36,847 nucleotides of DNA from Oscillospiraceae bacterium (GTDB lineage: Bacteria; Bacillota; Clostridia; Oscillospirales; CAG-272). The notes beneath the pieces were generated by a model. That model was not told the origin of the DNA and made no database searches. It saw only the letters and a program-made list of their open reading frames with translations. Numbering within the stretch: the first letter of the stretch is position 1; each line of letters opens with the position of its first letter. The position numbers and the translations under genes were made by a program. This document shows, one piece after another, positions 13,953-21,620 of this stretch. The DNA is taken from assembly GCA_015063855.1 (NCBI GenBank), contig SVTI01000014.1, positions 1 to 36,847 on the forward strand, given 5' to 3'.

Positions 13953-14294
13953 TTAGATAAGCTCCTTAACCTTGGATGCCTTACCAACTCTGCCACGGAG
14001 ATAGTAGAGCTTAGCTCTTCTAACCTTACCGCGTCTTACGGTTTCAACCTTTTCAACGTTGGGAGAGTGAACCGGGAAGGTCTTCTCAACGCCTACGCCG
14101 TAGGAAATTCTTCTAACAGTGAATGTCTCGGAAATTCCGCCGCCGTGACGGGCAATAATTGTGCCCTCAAAGATCTGAATTCTTTCTCTTGTACCTTCCT
14201 TGATCTTGTTGTGAACACGAACGGTATCACCGATCTTGAGTTCAGGTACTTCCTTCTTTAACTGCTCGCTTGTAAAAGCCTTTAACATATCCAT
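13953..14294 (-). CDS. rplS: 50S ribosomal protein L19
   Basis: A 113-residue ribosomal protein of normal length at the 30S-50S interface. Family signatures are [57 protein letters not shown] and the C-terminal [15 protein letters not shown]. The start is the ATG at 14294 behind AGGAGG; the longer frame to 14336 runs through the leader hairpin and is rejected. In many Firmicutes rplS is followed in the same direction by lepB, rbgA and rnhB; here it points the opposite way and a phosphoglycerate-mutase-like gene sits between. It has its own promoter and structured leader. Confidence 0.97.
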   Translation of the reverse strand: MDMLKAFTSEQLKKEVPELKIGDTVRVHNKIKEGTRERIQIFEGTIIARHGGGISETFTVRRISYGVGVEKTFPVHSPNVEKVETVRRGKVRRAKLYYLRGRVGKASKVKELI

Positions 14295-14368
14295 TGTGGC
14301 TTCCTCCTGTTCTTTACGGATATTCTTGCAGAGCATACGCAGAGGACTATCCGTGTTATATTCGTAAC
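14295..14368 (-). promoter_or_regulatory. rplS 5' leader, L19-leader-like
   Basis: The roughly 75-nt untranslated leader between the promoter and rplS contains ACGGATA and TATCCGT arms (plus-strand positions 14316-14322 and 14348-14354), closing a stem-loop just upstream of the AGGAGG. Firmicutes rplS genes are known to carry an L19 leader element for autoregulation; position and architecture agree, but I could not check the covariance model. Confidence 0.5.
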
Positions 14369-14374
14369 GGAGAA

Positions 14375-14403
14375 ATTATATCACACTATTTTATAAAATG
14401 CAA
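14375..14403 (-). promoter_or_regulatory. rplS promoter
   Basis: On the minus strand -35 TTGCAT (14398-14403), 17-bp spacer, -10 TATAAT (14375-14380). Confidence 0.7.
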
Positions 14404-14488
14404 GGGCTTTTGGCAAATTTACTATTTAGTTACATTTAGCCGAAATATAAATTTGTTTAATTTTAATTCAAAAAATTTTAAAAAACTA

Positions 14489-14517
14489 TTGTAAAAGTAA
14501 TCAAAATGATATATAAT
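14489..14517 (+). promoter_or_regulatory. Promoter of the phosphoglycerate-mutase-like gene
   Basis: -35 TTGTAA (14489-14494), 17-bp spacer, -10 TATAAT (14512-14517). A second TATAAT-like box lies ten bases downstream. It drives the long cluster that starts with the ATG at 14569. Confidence 0.6.
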
Positions 14518-14568
14518 ATTGTATTATAATGCAATTATTATATCTATACTTATAAAGAGGCAAAGAAT

Positions 14569-15762
14569 ATGAAATACTTAGTTTTGGTTACAGACGGTGC
14601 GGCGGATTATAATATTGAAGAATTAGGTAATGCCACACCCCTTGAAAAAGCAAATAAGCCTACAATAGACAAGCTCTGCCGTAAGAGCTTCTGCGGTAAG
14701 GTCTCGAATGTTCCCGAGGGAATGGTTCCCGAGAGTGATACTGCCAATATAGCTATCATGTCCTATGATCCCAAGATCTATTCCAAGGGTCGTTCACCCC
14801 TTGAGGCTGTGAGCATGGGAATCGAGATGATGCCTGACGAGACGGCATTCCGTACAAACGTAGTTACTCTCGGTGACGAGGAGGGTTATGAAAACAAGAC
14901 CATGATCGACCATTCTGCGGATGAGATAACCACAGCAGAGGCAGACGAGCTTATCAAGACCATAGATAAGGAGCTTGGCGACGAGCTTAAGAAGTTCTAT
15001 ACAGGTGTAAGCTACCGTCATTGCCTTATCTGGAAGGACGCTCCCGAGAACATGGAGTTCATGCGTCCTCACGATATCCTCGGTCAGAAGATCACAGAGT
15101 ACCTTCCCCCCGAGCCTGTTCTTGAGATGCAGAAAAAGAGCTATGATATCCTTTCCAAGCATCCCGTTAACCTTGCAAGAGTGCAGAGAGGACTTCGTCC
15201 CGCAAACTCACTCTGGCTCTGGAGTCCCGGCAAGAAGCCTGCTCTTCCTTCCTTCAAGGAAAAGTGGGGTCTTGATGCATCTGTAATTTCTGCGGTAGAC
15301 CTTATCAAGGGCATCGGTCTTTGTGCAGGAATGGAGTCTATCGACGTTGAGGGTGCTACAGGCAACGTACATACCAATTATAAGGGCAAAGCAGATGCGG
15401 CAATAGATGCCTATAAACGTGGTAAGAGCTTCGTATACGTTCACGTTGAAGCTCCCGATGAATGCGGACACCGTGCAGAGCTTGAAAACAAGATCCTTTC
15501 GGTTGAGCTTATCGACGAGAAGATTCTCAAGCCTGTTTACGAATATCTTAAGGGCTGCGGCGAGGATTTCAAGATCCTTATCCTTCCCGACCATCCCACA
15601 CCTATCTGTACACGTACACATGCTATGGATCCCGTTCCCTTCATGCTCTATTCCTCAAACGAGGAGCTTGACGGTGCGCAGTCCTTCACCGAGAAGGATA
15701 TGGAGGGAAGAACATATATTTCAGACGGAAGCACATTGCTTTCCTACATGATAAAGGAATGA
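14569..15762 (+). CDS. Cofactor-independent phosphoglycerate-mutase-like protein, possible homoserine kinase
   Basis: A 397-residue member of the alkaline-phosphatase superfamily, archaeal-type 2,3-bisphosphoglycerate-independent phosphoglycerate mutase branch. The N-terminal TDGAAD gives a metal Asp, VPESDTANIAIM holds the phosphorylated Ser, and VHVEAPDECGH and PDHPTPICTRTHAMDPVPF give the other metal ligands. One subfamily of this branch in Clostridia and Bacteroidetes has been proposed to be an alternative homoserine kinase. Threonine synthase lies 3.3 kb downstream in the same gene run and no GHMP-type thrB is seen, which favours that reading. Phosphoglycerate mutase activity remains the alternative. 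SD AAAGAGG precedes the ATG. The next gene starts 6 bp later. Confidence 0.85.
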   Translation: MKYLVLVTDGAADYNIEELGNATPLEKANKPTIDKLCRKSFCGKVSNVPEGMVPESDTANIAIMSYDPKIYSKGRSPLEAVSMGIEMMPDETAFRTNVVTLGDEEGYENKTMIDHSADEITTAEADELIKTIDKELGDELKKFYTGVSYRHCLIWKDAPENMEFMRPHDILGQKITEYLPPEPVLEMQKKSYDILSKHPVNLARVQRGLRPANSLWLWSPGKKPALPSFKEKWGLDASVISAVDLIKGIGLCAGMESIDVEGATGNVHTNYKGKADAAIDAYKRGKSFVYVHVEAPDECGHRAELENKILSVELIDEKILKPVYEYLKGCGEDFKILILPDHPTPICTRTHAMDPVPFMLYSSNEELDGAQSFTEKDMEGRTYISDGSTLLSYMIKE

Positions 15763-15768
15763 TGATAA

Positions 15769-16341
15769 ATGAGTAATACACAAGAAAATAACAGCAGTCT
15801 TATAAGGACCGTCTTTGAATGGGTGGAGCTTCTGGCATTTTCGGTTGCCTGCGTTCTTATCGTTCTTAACTGCTTTGTTCGTTATTCTCCCGTTGACGGT
15901 ATTTCTATGAATAAGACTTTGGAGGACAAGGATATTCTTATCCTCAGCAATCTTTTCTATGAGCCTGACGTTGGTGACATAATCGTTTTTGCCTCCGACA
16001 ATTCAAACGGCAAGCTCGGTACAGGCTATAATAAGCCCTATGTTAAGCGTGTTATAGCTACCGAGGGTCAGCACGTGGTGATTGATGCGGCGGAAAAGAA
16101 GATATATGTCGACGGTAAGGTATCCGAATGCGAGAAGTATGCGTTTTATGATCCGGCAAGAAGCGGATATCCATGGACTGATATAGACGTTATTATTCCC
16201 GAGGGACATGTATTCGTTCTCGGAGATAACAGATATAATTCCTCGGACAGCCGTGCGCTCGGACCTATCGATACCCGTGACATTATAGGTCGTGTGGTAT
16301 TCAGACTTTTACCTTTTGATTCAATAGGAACTGTAGAATAG
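15769..16341 (+). CDS. lepB: Signal peptidase I
   Basis: A 190-residue type I signal peptidase of the short Gram-positive form. One N-terminal membrane helix (about residues 20-40) precedes the catalytic Ser in GISMNKTL, the general-base Lys in YVKRVIA, and the GDNRYNSSDSRALG box; all catalytic elements are present. It removes signal peptides from secreted proteins on the outer face of the membrane, such as the SLH and surface proteins in this window. It lies 6 bp after the phosphoglycerate-mutase-like gene and 13 bp before rbgA, in the usual lepB-rbgA-rnhB order. Confidence 0.95.
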   Translation: MSNTQENNSSLIRTVFEWVELLAFSVACVLIVLNCFVRYSPVDGISMNKTLEDKDILILSNLFYEPDVGDIIVFASDNSNGKLGTGYNKPYVKRVIATEGQHVVIDAAEKKIYVDGKVSECEKYAFYDPARSGYPWTDIDVIIPEGHVFVLGDNRYNSSDSRALGPIDTRDIIGRVVFRLLPFDSIGTVE

Positions 16342-16354
16342 GAGATTCAGAAAG

Positions 16355-17233
16355 ATGCCGTCAACCCAGATACAATGGTTTCCCGGCCATATGGCAAAGA
16401 CCCGCCGACTCATCACAGAGAACCTCGGTGCGGTCGATATAGTTATAGAAATACTTGATGCGCGTATTCCCGAGAGCTCCGGAAATCCCGAGATACGCCG
16501 TCTCTGTAAGGATAAGCCCATGCTTACCCTTCTTTCCAAGTCCTCACTTGCCGATCCCCAAGCCTCCGATAAATGGCGTGCTTATTATGCCAAGCAGGGC
16601 ATGCATTGTATGTTTATCGACAGTGTAACGGGTGCGGCGATAAAGGATATAGGCGATGCCGTTCGCAATATACTGCGCGAGAAGGTGGAAAGATATGAGA
16701 GCAAGGGTATGGCAGGCAGACCCTTAAAGGCGATGATAGTAGGTATTCCCAACGTGGGTAAATCCTCGCTTATCAATAAGCTTGCAGGACAGAAGAAGGC
16801 AAGAGTTGAGGACCGTCCCGGTGTTACCACGGCAAAGCAGTGGGTATCCACCAATGTCGGCCTTGAGCTTCTCGATATGCCCGGAGTTCTCTGGCCTAAG
16901 TTTGAGGACGATTACGTAGGCGAGAGCCTTGCTATCACAGGTGCGATAAAGGATCAGGTCATCGACCTTGACAGAATATGTACCGTGCTTGTAGGCAGAT
17001 TACGCAGAAAATATCCGGAGCTTCTCTCGGCGCGTTATAAGCTTGGTGATATGTCTCAGTATGATGAGCTTGAGGATTGGGAGCTGGTAGAGGTCATCGG
17101 TAAAAAGAGAGGCTTCCTTATTTCAGGCGGTGAAATAAACTGGGAGAGAACCTCCAATATACTTCTTGACGAGTTCAGAGGCGCCAAGATAGGCAGAATC
17201 ACTCTTGAGCTTCCCGAGGAGAGTCATCAATGA
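16355..17233 (+). CDS. rbgA: Ribosome biogenesis GTPase RbgA (YlqF)
   Basis: A 292-residue circularly permuted GTPase required for late 50S assembly. It starts with WFPGHMAK, typical of the family. The permuted G-motif order is visible: the G4 region first (LLSKSSLAD), then G1 GIPNVGKSS, G2 in GVTT and G3 DMPG. A C-terminal ANTAR-like rRNA-binding region follows (about 200-292). The oddity is the G4 motif: the expected N-K-x-D reads S-K-S-S, so both guanine-recognising residues are replaced. The start ATG 16355 follows AGGAG and the gene overlaps rnhB by 4 bp. Confidence 0.92.
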   Translation: MPSTQIQWFPGHMAKTRRLITENLGAVDIVIEILDARIPESSGNPEIRRLCKDKPMLTLLSKSSLADPQASDKWRAYYAKQGMHCMFIDSVTGAAIKDIGDAVRNILREKVERYESKGMAGRPLKAMIVGIPNVGKSSLINKLAGQKKARVEDRPGVTTAKQWVSTNVGLELLDMPGVLWPKFEDDYVGESLAITGAIKDQVIDLDRICTVLVGRLRRKYPELLSARYKLGDMSQYDELEDWELVEVIGKKRGFLISGGEINWERTSNILLDEFRGAKIGRITLELPEESHQ

Positions 17234-17826
17234 ATTGGGACTTAGAAAATCAGTATTATGCCGAGGGGTACAGCGTAGTCTGCGGTACCGATGAGGCAGG
17301 CAGAGGACCGCTTGCGGGTCCCGTGGTTGCGGCGGCGGTAATTTTACCCCGTGATACAGAGATAGAGGGTCTTAACGACTCAAAGAAGCTGACCGAGAAA
17401 AAAAGGGAAGCGCTCTATGATATTATTATTGAAAAAGCGATAAGCTACGCTATCTGTGAGTCTTCGGTGGAGGAGATAGACGAGCTTAATATACTTAATG
17501 CATCTCAGCTTGCAATGAGGCGATGCGTGGAAAAGCTTGATCCCAAGGCTGATGTGGTACTGGTCGACGGTAATATTGCAAGGGATTTTGAGATCAAGGC
17601 GGTTCCGGTAATTAAGGGAGATGCACTCTCTCCTTCTATTGCGGCTGCCTCCATTCTTGCCAAGGTTACCCGAGACCGTATGTGTGCGGCCCTTCACGAC
17701 GAGTATCCCGAATACAATTTTGCAAAGCATAAGGGCTATCCCACAAAGGAGCACCGTGAGGCAGTTATCAAGTACGGTCCTTCTCCCGTACACCGTAAAA
17801 CCTTCCTTAAATTTCTGAATAAATGA
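17230..17826 (+). CDS. rnhB: Ribonuclease HII
   Basis: A 198-residue endonuclease that cuts the RNA strand of RNA-DNA hybrids and removes single ribonucleotides from DNA. The signature DEAGRGPLAGPV (from about residue 20) supplies the first Asp-Glu pair. LVDGN gives the third acidic residue and SIAAASILAKVTRDR the last. Length and motifs are normal. It overlaps rbgA by 4 bp upstream and yraN by 4 bp downstream, indicating one polycistronic message with translational coupling. Confidence 0.95.
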   Translation: MNWDLENQYYAEGYSVVCGTDEAGRGPLAGPVVAAAVILPRDTEIEGLNDSKKLTEKKREALYDIIIEKAISYAICESSVEEIDELNILNASQLAMRRCVEKLDPKADVVLVDGNIARDFEIKAVPVIKGDALSPSIAAASILAKVTRDRMCAALHDEYPEYNFAKHKGYPTKEHREAVIKYGPSPVHRKTFLKFLNK

Positions 17827-18206
17827 AGACTAAGGAGATCGGTGACTACGGTGAAAGGCTGGCGATAGGTTATCTTCGCAGAAGATTTTACCGTATACTT
17901 GAGAGAAATTATTCGTCAAAGCACGGTGAGATCGATATTATAGCGAAAAAGAAAAAGCGTATCGTTTTTATCGAGGTTAAGACCAGAAGGGACTGTCCCG
18001 AGTCTATAAAAAGATACGGCAGGGCGGCTGCGGCTGTCAACTATGAAAAGAGACAGCATATCCGTTATGCGGTAAAGGATTATCTTCGCCGTAATAATAC
18101 TTCGCTTTCTCCGCGAATAGACATTATAGAGGTGTATTTTTCACCCGACAATATTCGTAAGCACCGAATCGTGCATATAGAAAATGCCTTCGGAGAAAAG
18201 GGGTAA
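17823..18206 (+). CDS. yraN: UPF0102 (YraN) endonuclease-like protein
   Basis: A 127-residue member of the UPF0102 family with a PD-(D/E)XK nuclease-like fold. GDYGERLAIGYLRRRFYRILERNY at the N-terminus, then GEIDII and VFIEVKTRR carry the family Glu, Asp and E-x-K residues. The biochemical role is not firmly established; links to recombination or DNA processing have been proposed. The position after rnhB is conserved across many bacteria. The ATG at 17823 overlaps the rnhB stop by 4 bp. Confidence 0.9.
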   Translation: MKTKEIGDYGERLAIGYLRRRFYRILERNYSSKHGEIDIIAKKKKRIVFIEVKTRRDCPESIKRYGRAAAAVNYEKRQHIRYAVKDYLRRNNTSLSPRIDIIEVYFSPDNIRKHRIVHIENAFGEKG

Positions 18207-18208
18207 AA

Positions 18209-19087
18209 ATGAGACTTTTCGATCTGCATTGCGACACTCTGTATGAGATGTACATAAGGGACTGCGGCTTTGAGGATAACGATCTGAATATCAGCTTAAG
18301 AAAAGCCGATAAATTTGAAAAATATGCTCAGGTTCTGGCTATATGGAGTCAGAATGATCTGAGCGAGGAGGAACGCTTTGAGCAGTTTCTTCGTATATAC
18401 AATATATATAAGGAAAGAATCCCCGACACCTTTCCCCACGTTTTGGCGGTAGAGGGCGCAGGAATGTTGGCAGGAAGGATAGAGAACCTTGAATTGATAT
18501 ATAATCTCGGGGTACGCTTTCTTACCCTTGTATGGGCAGGGGAGTGTTCTGTTGGCGGAGCGCATGATACCGATAAGGGTTTTAGTAAATTTGGCTTTAA
18601 GGTATTGCAAAAATGCTTCGACCTTGGTATAATACCCGATGTATCCCATGCCTCGGATAAAATGTTTTGGCAGGTAAGGGAGGAAGCGATGAAAAGGGGA
18701 AAGCCCTTTGTCGCCACACATTCCAATTCAAGGTCTGTTTATAACCATAGCCGAAATCTCAGTGACGATATGTTTGTAGCCGTCAGAGATTGCGGCGGTG
18801 TGGTAGGTGTCAGCCTTGAGCCTACTCATACCTGTACCGAGGATGAACCCACCGAGGAGGATGTATGCCGTCATATTCTTCATTATATAGAGCTTGGCGG
18901 TGAAAATACAGTTTGTCTCGGCTGTGACCTTGACGGTGTTACACGAAACACAAAGGCTATCCCGGATATATCATATCTGCCAAAGATTGCAGATCGTCTC
19001 AGGTCCTTAGGTGTAGCTGAGGATATTATCGAAAATATATTTTTTAATAATGCAAATAATTTTATTATAAGGAATATAAATCTATGA
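18209..19087 (+). CDS. Membrane dipeptidase (peptidase M19) family protein
   Basis: A 292-residue amidohydrolase-fold enzyme of the renal dipeptidase family. Metal-site motifs are DLHCDT (H-x-D), AVEGAG (bridging Glu), DVSHAS and ATHSNSR (two His), and GCDLDGV with the final Asp. The family hydrolyses dipeptides, often containing D- or dehydro-amino acids. There is no signal peptide, so it is cytoplasmic and probably salvages peptides. SD AAAAGGGG lies before the ATG at 18209, two bases after yraN; the 3' end overlaps thrC by 4 bp. Confidence 0.9.
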   Translation: MRLFDLHCDTLYEMYIRDCGFEDNDLNISLRKADKFEKYAQVLAIWSQNDLSEEERFEQFLRIYNIYKERIPDTFPHVLAVEGAGMLAGRIENLELIYNLGVRFLTLVWAGECSVGGAHDTDKGFSKFGFKVLQKCFDLGIIPDVSHASDKMFWQVREEAMKRGKPFVATHSNSRSVYNHSRNLSDDMFVAVRDCGGVVGVSLEPTHTCTEDEPTEEDVCRHILHYIELGGENTVCLGCDLDGVTRNTKAIPDISYLPKIADRLRSLGVAEDIIENIFFNNANNFIIRNINL

Positions 19088-20571
19088 ATTACAGAAGTAC
19101 AAGAAATATTAACCAGGATGCGGTATCTGCCGCACAGGCTATCAAGCAGGGTCTTTGTAATGACGGCGGTCTTTTCATGCCCGAGTCTATTCCTGCACTT
19201 ACTCTTGATGATGTTAAGGCTCTCAGTACGAAGAGCTATGCCGAGAGAGCGGCTTATATTCTCTCCCTTTTCTTAACAGATTATACTTATGAGGAGCTCT
19301 TGGCAGATTGCTCCGAGGCCTACAGCGATAAGCGCTTTAAGGGCGGTGCCGCTCCTTTAGCTACACTTAATGACAACACCTCCGTGCTTGAGCTCTGGCA
19401 CGGTCCCACAAGTGCATTCAAGGATATGGCGCTTCAGATAATGCCCAGACTTCTTTCCCGTGCGCTTACAAAGACCGGCGAAGAGAGAACTGCATTCATC
19501 CTCGTAGCAACCTCAGGTGATACAGGTAAGGCAGCTCTCGAGGGCTATTGTGATGTAGATAAGGTTAAGATCACAGTATTCTATCCCGTAGACGGTGTCA
19601 GCCGTGTGCAGAAGCTTCAGATGGCTACCCAGAAGGGTGGCAACGTATTCGTATGTGCAGTAAAGGGTAACTTTGACGATGCGCAGAACGGTGTCAAGAA
19701 GATCTTCTCGGATAAGACTATGGCACAGAAGCTCGATGCCAACGGCTACTTCCTCTCCAGCGCAAACTCTATTAACTGGGGCAGACTTGCTCCCCAGATC
19801 GCATACTACGTGTCCGCATACTGCGACCTCGTTGCAGAGGGTAAGATAGCTCTCGGTGACAAGATGAACGTATGTGTACCTACAGGTAACTTCGGTAACA
19901 TCTTTGCCGCTTATATCGCTAAGCGTATGGGTCTTCCCGTAAATAAGTTCGTATGCGCTTCGAATAAGAATAATATTCTTACCACCTTCTTAAATGAGGG
20001 TACCTATGACCGCAACCGTGACTTCTATACCACCATGTCTCCCTCTATGGATATCCTTATATCCAGCAACCTTGAGAGACTTCTCTATCTCCTTGGCGGA
20101 AGCGAAAGAACTGCCGCTTACATGAAGGATCTTACAGAGAAGGGTGTTTATACAGTTGATGCCGATATCAAGGCTAAGCTTGATGCAGAGTTTGCAGGCT
20201 ACTATGCCGATGAAGCAGAGTGTGCCGAGACTATCAAGACTACCTTTGCCGACGGTTACCTCTGCGATACACATACCGCAGTTGCAGTTTGCGCGGCTAA
20301 GAAGTATCAGGAAGAAAGCGGCGATGACACCTACATGGTAGTTGCCTCCACCGCCAGCCCCTATAAGTTTGCGGCAGATGTTTATAAGTCTATCAAGGAT
20401 GATGCAGACTTTGCCGACGACTATGAGGCTCTTCCATGTCTCAATGAGCTCTCCGGTGTAGAGATTCCCGAGGGACTTGCTACACTCCTTTCAAAGGAGG
20501 TTCGCTTCGAGAAGGTTATCGAAGCGGATGCAATGCCCGAAGAGGTACTTTCTGAGCTCGGTATTCAATAA
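19084..20571 (+). CDS. thrC: Threonine synthase
   Basis: A 495-residue pyridoxal-phosphate enzyme of fold type II that turns O-phospho-L-homoserine into threonine and phosphate. The N-terminal YRSTRN and GLFMPESIP, then LELWHGPTSAFKDMALQ, carry the PLP-binding Lys in S-A-F-K-D. The phosphate-binding loop is in ATSGDTGKAA. It belongs to the longer yeast/E. coli-like class of about 430-500 residues. It overlaps the dipeptidase by 4 bp (ATGA). The phosphoglycerate-mutase-like gene upstream may provide its substrate. Its stop overlaps the 3' end of the convergent DUF1540 gene by 7 bp. Confidence 0.96.
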   Translation: MNYRSTRNINQDAVSAAQAIKQGLCNDGGLFMPESIPALTLDDVKALSTKSYAERAAYILSLFLTDYTYEELLADCSEAYSDKRFKGGAAPLATLNDNTSVLELWHGPTSAFKDMALQIMPRLLSRALTKTGEERTAFILVATSGDTGKAALEGYCDVDKVKITVFYPVDGVSRVQKLQMATQKGGNVFVCAVKGNFDDAQNGVKKIFSDKTMAQKLDANGYFLSSANSINWGRLAPQIAYYVSAYCDLVAEGKIALGDKMNVCVPTGNFGNIFAAYIAKRMGLPVNKFVCASNKNNILTTFLNEGTYDRNRDFYTTMSPSMDILISSNLERLLYLLGGSERTAAYMKDLTEKGVYTVDADIKAKLDAEFAGYYADEAECAETIKTTFADGYLCDTHTAVAVCAAKKYQEESGDDTYMVVASTASPYKFAADVYKSIKDDADFADDYEALPCLNELSGVEIPEGLATLLSKEVRFEKVIEADAMPEEVLSELGIQ

Positions 20572-20750
20572 GAACGAAATGTTGCGCATACTGTTTCGGT
20601 AGATGATGTTGCATTCATCGGACCAACTGACACCTGACTTGCTGTACAGTGGTTTTTACCGTCATTGTATGCGCAGTTTTCTACACTGCATTTTATCCCC
20701 TTTATAGGGTTGTTTGAATTATACACGTTGCTTGTGTCAAAAATATCCAT
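20565..20750 (-). CDS. DUF1540 domain protein
   Basis: A 61-residue protein typical of Clostridia. IKCSVENCAYNDGKNHCTASQVSVG, followed by SSTETVCATF, shows the four conserved cysteines of DUF1540, which may bind a metal; its function is unknown, and relatives are often sporulation-associated. The ATG at 20750 follows GGAGG; the longer frame to 20768 starts in the SD region. The 3' end overlaps thrC on the opposite strand by 7 bp. Confidence 0.85.
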   Translation of the reverse strand: MDIFDTSNVYNSNNPIKGIKCSVENCAYNDGKNHCTASQVSVGPMNATSSTETVCATFRSY

Positions 20751-20818
20751 AATATTGCCTCCTTTCACGGCATATAATTATTTTTGTTCATCGGCAAATA
20801 AACTATACGGAGAAGAAA

Positions 20819-21523
20819 ATGGCTCTTTTTGTACTTTCGGACACACACCTTTCCTTCGGCACCGATAAGCCTATGGATGTTTTCGGTAAGCGCTGGAGCG
20901 GTTATATGAACAGAATAAGGGAAGAATGGTGTGCCGTGGTTTCGGATGACGATACCGTGGTCGTGCCGGGAGATATCTCTTGGGGAATGAATTTTGATGA
21001 GGCAAGGGCGGATCTCCTGTTTCTGGATTCATTACCGGGTAAAAAGCTTATTTCCAAGGGTAATCACGATTATTGGTGGGCTACCAAGGCGAAGCAGGAT
21101 GCCTTCTTTGCCGAGTGCGGTATTACCACGATAGATCTTCTGTATAACAGTGCATTTAAGGTGGGTAATTATATGGTATGCGGCTCGAGAGGGTGGTATA
21201 CCGATGACCATAATTCTCCCAAGGACAGCGACTATATGAAAATAGTCAACCGTGAGGTCGGCAGAATAGAGCTGAGTATAGCTGCTGCGGACAGAATCGA
21301 TGCCGACGCCGAAAAGCTGATGTTTTTGCATTTTCCTCCTGTTTACGGTGATTACGTATGCGATGAGATAGTGGATTGCCTTGCCGGACACGGTATTGAG
21401 CGGTGCTATTACGGACATATTCACGGAAACTATGATGTTGAGCCTGTAACAGAGTATAAAGGCATTAAATTTTTTATCGTTTCTGCCGATTATCTTAATT
21501 TTAAACCTATGAAGATTGAATAA
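20819..21523 (+). CDS. Calcineurin-like metallophosphoesterase
   Basis: A 234-residue protein with all metallophosphoesterase motifs in order: SDTHLSF (D-x-H), VVPGDISWG (G-D-x), SKGNHDYWW (G-N-H-D), FLHFPP (H) and YYGHIHGN (G-H-x-H). These bind two metal ions for phosphate ester hydrolysis. No signal peptide is present, so it is cytoplasmic. It resembles the YkuE/YfcE-like group conserved in Clostridia with unknown substrate. SD CGGAG precedes the ATG at 20819. A TATAAT lies at 20773-20778 without a clear -35. Confidence 0.88.
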   Translation: MALFVLSDTHLSFGTDKPMDVFGKRWSGYMNRIREEWCAVVSDDDTVVVPGDISWGMNFDEARADLLFLDSLPGKKLISKGNHDYWWATKAKQDAFFAECGITTIDLLYNSAFKVGNYMVCGSRGWYTDDHNSPKDSDYMKIVNREVGRIELSIAAADRIDADAEKLMFLHFPPVYGDYVCDEIVDCLAGHGIERCYYGHIHGNYDVEPVTEYKGIKFFIVSADYLNFKPMKIE

Positions 21524-21547
21524 ATTGATAATTTTTCTCAATTTGTA

Positions 21548-21575
21548 TTGACATTATTATATAAATATGTAAAAT
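21548..21575 (+). promoter_or_regulatory. tig promoter
   Basis: -35 TTGACA (21548-21553), 16-bp spacer, -10 TAAAAT (21570-21575), 45 bp before the tig ATG. Confidence 0.7.
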
Positions 21576-21620
21576 AGATGTGTTATAAAGTTTTTAGAAG
21601 ATGAAAGGACATTGAGAACA

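Noticed and set aside
19990..20274. Minus-strand frame inside thrC
   Set aside because: It is a shadow of the threonine synthase frame with no start signal.
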